Shown in pieces: positions 59,408 through 64,000 of a DNA stretch of 64,000 bases (its first letter is position 1; each line of letters starts with the position of its first letter). The notes below the pieces were generated by a model. That model ran no database searches. It was not told the origin of the DNA and was given only the letters and a program-made list of their open reading frames with translations. Where the stretch lies: contig NZ_AP031498.1 in NCBI RefSeq assembly GCF_042854845.1, positions 2,480,001 to 2,544,000 of the forward strand, written 5' to 3'. The translations under genes and the position numbers were made by a program. The DNA is from Maricurvus nonylphenolicus (GTDB lineage Bacteria; Pseudomonadota; Gammaproteobacteria; Pseudomonadales; Cellvibrionaceae).

Positions 59408-60550
59408 ATGAATCGAACACTGTTTAAATATCACACCTGGATGGCACTAGTAACGGCGTTGCCATTAATTGTGATTTGTTTGACGGGGAGTATTCTCGTC
59501 TTCAAACATGAAATTGATAGCTTCTTAATGCCTGAAAAAGTAAGGGTTGATGTCGAACTTAAAGGCTTTGATGGTCCGGCTCGACAAAATAGAATCAATC
59601 TCGACCAATTAAGCGCGTCGGTAAAGCAACAATACCCAAATTACGAGCCTGCTGGTTGGGCGTTTTTTCTGGATCCAGGCAGGGCTGACACGGTTGTTGT
59701 AGTAGAGCATGGTTCGGCGGATAGATGCTATTTAATTGTGAATCAGTATACGGGGGAGGTGATAGCACCTCCGGTTGTATTTGATCATTACCTTACCGAC
59801 TGGTTGTTAGAGCTGCACTATCACTTGCTGTTAAACGATACAGGGTTAGTGATATCCACACTGATTTCAGTCATCTTCTGTGCACTGGGTATCACGGGCG
59901 TGATTCTCTATCGCAAGTTTAGGAAAAATTTCTTCACCTTACGCTGGCGGCGTAGCATTACCGTTTTGTTTAATGATATTCACAAAATGGTAGGGACTAT
60001 TGCTGCCCCTGTATTTTTGATATTGGGTTTTACAGGTGGTTACTGGAATGTCATGCATTTATGGCACGATTACATTGATCATGCCGGTGAAGAGCCGTTT
60101 ATCGTTGACGGTAGGTTGTACGGTGATGGCGTCTCTCTGCAGGCCCTTTATGAGGATACCTCAGCACGAGTGGATGGATTCGTTCCAACCTATATGAGCT
60201 TACCCGATGAACTCGATCACCCAATTTACTTTTTTGGTGATGTGCCACAGGGTAATCCATTAATTAGTCAATATGGCAGTTTTATCACCTATGCTGAGCT
60301 GGATGGGCGCTTTGTTGATGCCAGTGATATCCGCGGAGCGGGTATTGCTCGTAAGGTAGATGATAGTTTCCGGCGTTTACATTTTGGTAATTTTGCAGGT
60401 CTGTGGAGCAAGGTGTTTTGGTGTGTTATGGGTGTGATGCCTCTGGTTTTGTCTGTAACCGGTATTTACGTTTGGTACCTGCGTCGGCAGAAGCGGGCAG
60501 AGGCGAGGGCCAAACGCCGGCGTAAGAGTAGACAGCTGGTATCGGCGTAA
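59408..60550 (+). CDS. PepSY-associated TM helix protein (PiuB/siderophore reductase-like)
   Basis: A 380-residue protein with four TM helices near residues 15-33, 145-170, 190-215 and 335-355, and PepSY-type periplasmic repeats. The YHTWMALVTALPLIVICLTGSILVFKHEIDSFL start and FNDIHKMVGTIAAPVFLILGFTGGYWN, with conserved histidines for possible heme ligation, are typical of PepSY_TM. Family members reduce ferric siderophores in the periplasm or inner membrane. It follows a TonB receptor, supporting a role in iron release. A basic tail ends it. Confidence 0.87.
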   Translation: MNRTLFKYHTWMALVTALPLIVICLTGSILVFKHEIDSFLMPEKVRVDVELKGFDGPARQNRINLDQLSASVKQQYPNYEPAGWAFFLDPGRADTVVVVEHGSADRCYLIVNQYTGEVIAPPVVFDHYLTDWLLELHYHLLLNDTGLVISTLISVIFCALGITGVILYRKFRKNFFTLRWRRSITVLFNDIHKMVGTIAAPVFLILGFTGGYWNVMHLWHDYIDHAGEEPFIVDGRLYGDGVSLQALYEDTSARVDGFVPTYMSLPDELDHPIYFFGDVPQGNPLISQYGSFITYAELDGRFVDASDIRGAGIARKVDDSFRRLHFGNFAGLWSKVFWCVMGVMPLVLSVTGIYVWYLRRQKRAEARAKRRRKSRQLVSA

Positions 60551-60639
60551 TCCCTGTGGGTTAGGAAAACCTGCATGAAGACAGGGGGCGTATCTGGTAA
60601 GATTGCGGCCCTTTTCAGCCAATTCAGCGGAATACGCCT

Positions 60640-62019
60640 GTGTCCAGCAACGCCTTTGCCTCCTTGTCCCTCGATCCAGCCTTGCTAAAGAACTTGCAAG
60701 GCCTTGGTTATAAGGAAATGACCCCCATTCAGGCTCAAAGCCTGCCACCCATTCTTGAGGGTAAGGATGTGATTGCCAAGGCCAAAACCGGCAGTGGCAA
60801 GACGGCTGCCTTCGCCTTGGGATTACTGAATAAGCTGGAGGTCAAACGCTTCCGGATTCAAACGCTGGTCATGTGCCCAACCCGGGAACTTGCCGATCAG
60901 GTCAGCAAGGAAATCCGTCGCCTGGCTCGTGCTATTCACAATATCAAGGTGCTGACCTTGTGTGGTGGTATGCCGTTTGGTCCACAGATAGGGTCTTTGG
61001 AGCACGGCGCGCATATTGTGGTGGGAACCCCAGGACGTTTACTTGAGCACCTGGATAAGGGCCGTTTAAAGCTCGATGATATTACCACTCTGGTATTGGA
61101 TGAAGCCGATCGTATGCTGGATATGGGCTTTCGCGATGATATACGCCATATTGCCAGTCAGATGCCCGCTAATCGCCAGACCTTGCTGTTTTCGGCAACC
61201 TATCCCGATGAAATCCAGTCTCTGAGTGCAGACTTCCAAAAGCAGCCAGTTAGTGTGTCCGTTGAGTCTGTTCATAGTGAACAGAATATATCCCAGCTGT
61301 TTTATCAAATTGAAAAGCATGAGCGGGTTAAAACGCTAATGGCGTTGTTGTCTCATCATCGGCCACAATCGACTGTCATTTTCTGTAATACCAAACGTCA
61401 GACACAAGATGTTGCCGATGAGCTGCAGGTCAATGGTTTTCATGCCTTGGCTATTCACGGTGATATGGAGCAAAAAGAGCGCGATCAGGTGTTGGTACGC
61501 TTTGCCAACCAGAGTAGTTCTATTTTGGTGGCTACCGATGTTGCTGCGCGCGGCTTGGATATTAAAGACCTTGAAGCGGTGATTAATTTTGAATTGTCTC
61601 GCGATCCAGAGGTGCATGTTCACCGCATTGGCCGTACCGGCCGGGCGGGTAGTGAAGGTGTGGCGTTGAGTCTCTACACCCAGTCGGAAACTTACAAACT
61701 CGAAGAGATTGAGGATTACATTAACAAACCGTTATCTTGGGGTAATCCGGATGATTTGGTTGATAATGGAGATCCTGTGAGGCCGCCAATGGTCACGCTG
61801 CAAATCGATGGCGGCAAGAAAAGCAAAGTTCGCCCAGGTGATATTTTAGGCGCGTTGACTGGCGAACACGGTATTGAGGGTGCTCATGTCGGCAAAATTG
61901 ATATCTTTCCGTTTCATGCCTATGTGGCAGTTAAACGCGCCTCTGCAAATCGCGCCTTGAAATCTCTTCAGCAAGGTAAGATAAAAGGCCGCAATTTTAA
62001 AGTGAGGAAATTGCGGTAA
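60640..62019 (+). CDS. dbpA: ATP-dependent RNA helicase DbpA
   Basis: A 459-residue DEAD-box helicase: Q motif GYKEMTPIQAQSLPP, Walker A AKTGSGKTAAFAL, VLDEADRMLDMGF, SATYPDE, ATDVAARGLDI and HRIGRTGRAG. The C-terminal ~75 residues (PPMVTLQIDGGKKSKVRPGDILGALTGEHGIEGAHVGKIDIF) are the DbpA RNA-binding domain that recognises 23S rRNA hairpin 92, which separates DbpA from RhlE or RhlB. Start is GTG at 60640 with GCGGA upstream. Confidence 0.95.
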   Translation: MSSNAFASLSLDPALLKNLQGLGYKEMTPIQAQSLPPILEGKDVIAKAKTGSGKTAAFALGLLNKLEVKRFRIQTLVMCPTRELADQVSKEIRRLARAIHNIKVLTLCGGMPFGPQIGSLEHGAHIVVGTPGRLLEHLDKGRLKLDDITTLVLDEADRMLDMGFRDDIRHIASQMPANRQTLLFSATYPDEIQSLSADFQKQPVSVSVESVHSEQNISQLFYQIEKHERVKTLMALLSHHRPQSTVIFCNTKRQTQDVADELQVNGFHALAIHGDMEQKERDQVLVRFANQSSSILVATDVAARGLDIKDLEAVINFELSRDPEVHVHRIGRTGRAGSEGVALSLYTQSETYKLEEIEDYINKPLSWGNPDDLVDNGDPVRPPMVTLQIDGGKKSKVRPGDILGALTGEHGIEGAHVGKIDIFPFHAYVAVKRASANRALKSLQQGKIKGRNFKVRKLR

Positions 62020-62030
62020 CTTGTGTATTT

Positions 62031-62061
62031 AGGGGTATATTTCGTTCGTGAATATACCCCT
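62031..62061 (+). terminator. Terminator-like hairpin after dbpA
   Basis: AGGGGTATATT, loop TCGTTCGTG, AATATACCCCT (11-bp perfect stem) about a dozen bases past the dbpA stop. The following bases are A/T-rich but not a clean T-run. Confidence 0.6.
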
Positions 62062-62244
62062 ATAAATAATTGCCACTTGCCATTGGTGGTAATTCATGGG
62101 GTAGTTTTTGGTGGATTTGTACTTTATAAGTCTGCTGAATACTCCTCTATTTCAATAAATGATTTCCACCGTAAATATGCTCCCCATAAGATGTTAATAG
62201 CAGTTTAAACGCTATTGGTATCGATATTAACAGGAGCATTGGTT

Positions 62245-63495
62245 ATGGACTTTTCTTTTAGCCCCCGAGTAGAAGAGCTTCGCCGCCAGGTACGTGATTT
62301 TATGGATGATTATATTGTCCCGCGTATAGGCCTTTGGCAGGATGAAGTACATGCGGGTCAGTACCCGGTTTCCTTTATGGAAGACCTTAAAGCGCTGGCA
62401 AAAGATCAGGGTTTATGGAATCTGTTTTTACCCCACTTAAAAGATGATGAACCAGGTACACGATTAACTAATCTTGAATATGCACCGCTCGCCGAAATTA
62501 TGGGGCGTGTGGCTTGGGCCTCTGAAGTATTTAACTGCAGTGCCCCTGATACCGGCAATATGGAAGTGCTGCATATGTTTGGCTCTGAGCAGCAAAAACA
62601 ACGTTGGTTAAAGCCGTTACTTAATGGCGAGATTCGTTCAGCCTTTGCGATGACCGAACCCGATGTATGTTCATCTGATGCGACCAATATTCAAACATCG
62701 ATTCAGCGCAAGGGTGATGAGTATGTGATTAACGGCCGCAAGTGGTTTATCACCAATGCGTCGCATCCCCTCTGTAAGGTATTTATCGTGATGGGGAAAA
62801 CAGATCCCAACGCGGATGCGCATCGACAACAGAGTATGGTGTTAGTGCCTATGGATGCACCGGGTGTAGAAGTGGTGCGCAATATCAGCGTGATGAATCA
62901 CCATTCTCCGGATGGTCATTGTGAAGTGGTATTTAGAAATGTTCGTGTACCTGCCGACAATTTAATTGCAGAAGAGGGCGATGGTTTCAAAATTGCCCAG
63001 GCGCGCTTGGGGCCCGGTCGTATTCATCACTGTATGCGTTCTATTGGCATGGCAGAACTGGCGCTGGAGATGATGGTTGACCGTGTACAGGAACGAAAAG
63101 CCTTTGGTAAATATTTGCATCAACACGGCTCTGTAGCTGAATCCATAGCTAAATCGCGCATTGAAATCGATCAGGCTCGCCTGTTGGTATTAAAGGCGGC
63201 TTGGATGATAGACAATGTTGGCGCCAAAGAAGCCCGTAAAGAAATCGCTATGATCAAGGCGCTGGTACCTACCATGCATACGACCGTGGTTGATCGCGCC
63301 ATTCAGATTTATGGCGCCATGGGGCTGAGCCCGGACACTCCGCTTGCCGATCTCTACAGCTTCGGTCGCTCATTACATATTGCCGATGGCCCTGATGAGG
63401 TACATCTTCGCAGTGTTTCCAAAATGGAGCTTTCAGAAGGGCAGCAACGATTAGGGGCGACATCTCCCTATTTTACGATTCCTGAAAGGCTGTAA
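62245..63495 (+). CDS. Acyl-CoA dehydrogenase family protein
   Basis: A 416-residue flavin dehydrogenase: FAMTEPDVCSSDATNIQTSIQRKGDEYVINGRKWFITNA (the FAD and substrate core), VPADNLIAEEGDGFKIAQARLGPGRIHHCMRSIGMAELALEMMVDRVQERKAFGKYLHQHG and IYGAMGLSPDTPLADLYSFGRSLHIADGPDEVH. The pattern is that of the long ACAD (FadE-like/ACAD10-11) group. Introduces a trans-2 double bond in acyl-CoA. The catalytic base position needs an alignment to place. ATG at 62245 has AGGAG nine bases upstream; the longer TTG frame is rejected. Confidence 0.92.
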   Translation: MDFSFSPRVEELRRQVRDFMDDYIVPRIGLWQDEVHAGQYPVSFMEDLKALAKDQGLWNLFLPHLKDDEPGTRLTNLEYAPLAEIMGRVAWASEVFNCSAPDTGNMEVLHMFGSEQQKQRWLKPLLNGEIRSAFAMTEPDVCSSDATNIQTSIQRKGDEYVINGRKWFITNASHPLCKVFIVMGKTDPNADAHRQQSMVLVPMDAPGVEVVRNISVMNHHSPDGHCEVVFRNVRVPADNLIAEEGDGFKIAQARLGPGRIHHCMRSIGMAELALEMMVDRVQERKAFGKYLHQHGSVAESIAKSRIEIDQARLLVLKAAWMIDNVGAKEARKEIAMIKALVPTMHTTVVDRAIQIYGAMGLSPDTPLADLYSFGRSLHIADGPDEVHLRSVSKMELSEGQQRLGATSPYFTIPERL

Positions 63496-63622
63496 GGGAA
63501 TACAATGCCCCATATCCAGCACGTCTGTATGGCTCCTGAGAGGTATATCCTGTAAGCTTCACGCCCCTCCAGCTTCCCCTGTTTGTATGGGATTGCGGGT
63601 TCCTAACTGCGTGAGATGTTCT

Positions 63623-64000
63623 ATGAGTTTTGCCTCTCTTGGTCTAAGTACCGAAATAGTTGATGCCGTTGCCGAACAAGGCTACGAAACCCCATCTCCA
63701 ATCCAGGCGCAGGCGATCCCCGCAGTGATAGAGGGGCGTGATGTAATGGCTGCGGCTCAAACCGGCACGGGTAAGACCGCCGGCTTTACCTTGCCGTTGC
63801 TGGAGCGCTTGTCGGGCGGTGAGAAAGTGCAGGCCAATCAGGTACGTGCACTGGTATTGACGCCTACTCGTGAACTGGCAGCGCAGGTTGGCGAGAGTGT
63901 TGAGACCTATGGTAAGAATCTTCCATTGCGCTCTACGGTGGTATTTGGCGGGGTTAAAATCAATCCGCAGATGTTGCGTTTGCGTCGTGGCGTTGATGTC
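63623..64000 (+). CDS. DEAD-box RNA helicase, 5' part (RhlE-like)
   Basis: Runs off the right edge; 126 residues visible. It reads MSFASLGLSTEIVDAVAEQGYETPSPIQAQAIPAVI (Q motif), DVMAAAQTGTGKTAGFTLPLLERL (Walker A), VRALVLTPTRELAAQVGESV (Ia) and VVFGGVKINPQMLRLRRGVDV. The Q motif and the VFGGV...QM pattern match RhlE more than other DEAD-box proteins, but the C-terminal part that would settle it is absent. Confidence 0.9.
   Translation, partial: MSFASLGLSTEIVDAVAEQGYETPSPIQAQAIPAVIEGRDVMAAAQTGTGKTAGFTLPLLERLSGGEKVQANQVRALVLTPTRELAAQVGESVETYGKNLPLRSTVVFGGVKINPQMLRLRRGVDV

Noticed and set aside
1..64000. tRNA or rRNA genes
   Set aside because: No cloverleaf-like sequence or rRNA stretch was recognised by eye. 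A covariance-model scan would be needed to exclude small ncRNAs.

Overview
The window reads as chromosome from a free-living, aerobic, motile gammaproteobacterium, probably a marine or aquatic relative of the Cellvibrionales. That placement is inferred from gene content and protein style (rapA, recQ, cmoM, tapT, dbpA, a System I ccm operon, flagellar fliK, DUF4404 and DUF2164 genes), not from a marker gene. Both ends cut a gene. No rRNA, tRNA, CRISPR array, insertion sequence or prophage was seen.

Layout. 1-4.8 kb: the 3' part of an NRPS-independent hydroxamate siderophore locus (N-hydroxylase, IucA/IucC synthetase, acyltransferase) followed by a two-gene ABC-2 transporter that may export the product. 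4.8-13.6 kb: an AEC permease, a stand-alone two-TM SLATT-like protein, a 58-codon membrane ORF, a methyltransferase, three GST-family genes with HxlR and GntR regulators, a cupin protein and an AraC regulator. 13.6-15.2 kb: a long intergenic region with operator-like repeats, then a protein made of five ~50-residue repeats. 15.2-16.4 kb: VOC, DUF2164 and GNAT genes.

16.5-19.6 kb is the most unusual stretch: six small, mostly unrecognised minus-strand genes separated by five sites with the architecture of integron attC sites, with no integrase in the window. It looks like a CALIN or the distal part of a chromosomal integron. One cassette gene has an apparent one-base frameshift in an A5 tract just after its start codon.

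19.9-50.5 kb is mainly housekeeping and stress functions: M16C peptidase, TapT, CmoM, a GIDE-GIDE-LemA membrane protein with an RDD partner, a peroxiredoxin-glutaredoxin fusion, RapA, a YbbN-type thioredoxin, a DnaJ-domain protein, GGDEF and HD-GYP c-di-GMP enzymes, Ppx/GppA, MsrA, RecQ, a rhodanese, a Hyi/GlxR pair, and FliK with an FlhB-C-terminal-like protein. 50.7-56.2 kb is ccmABCDEFG, with no ccmH or ccmI after it. 56.9-60.5 kb is a Fur-box-preceded TonB-dependent siderophore receptor and a PepSY membrane protein, a plausible uptake and reduction partner for the siderophore made at the other end of the window. 60.6-64 kb holds two DEAD-box helicases flanking an acyl-CoA dehydrogenase.

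Seven copies of a GGGGTC-type palindrome are scattered from 12.6 to 41.5 kb. Five of them sit in gaps between convergent genes, which suggests a REP-like family acting as, or tolerated at, bidirectional gene ends.
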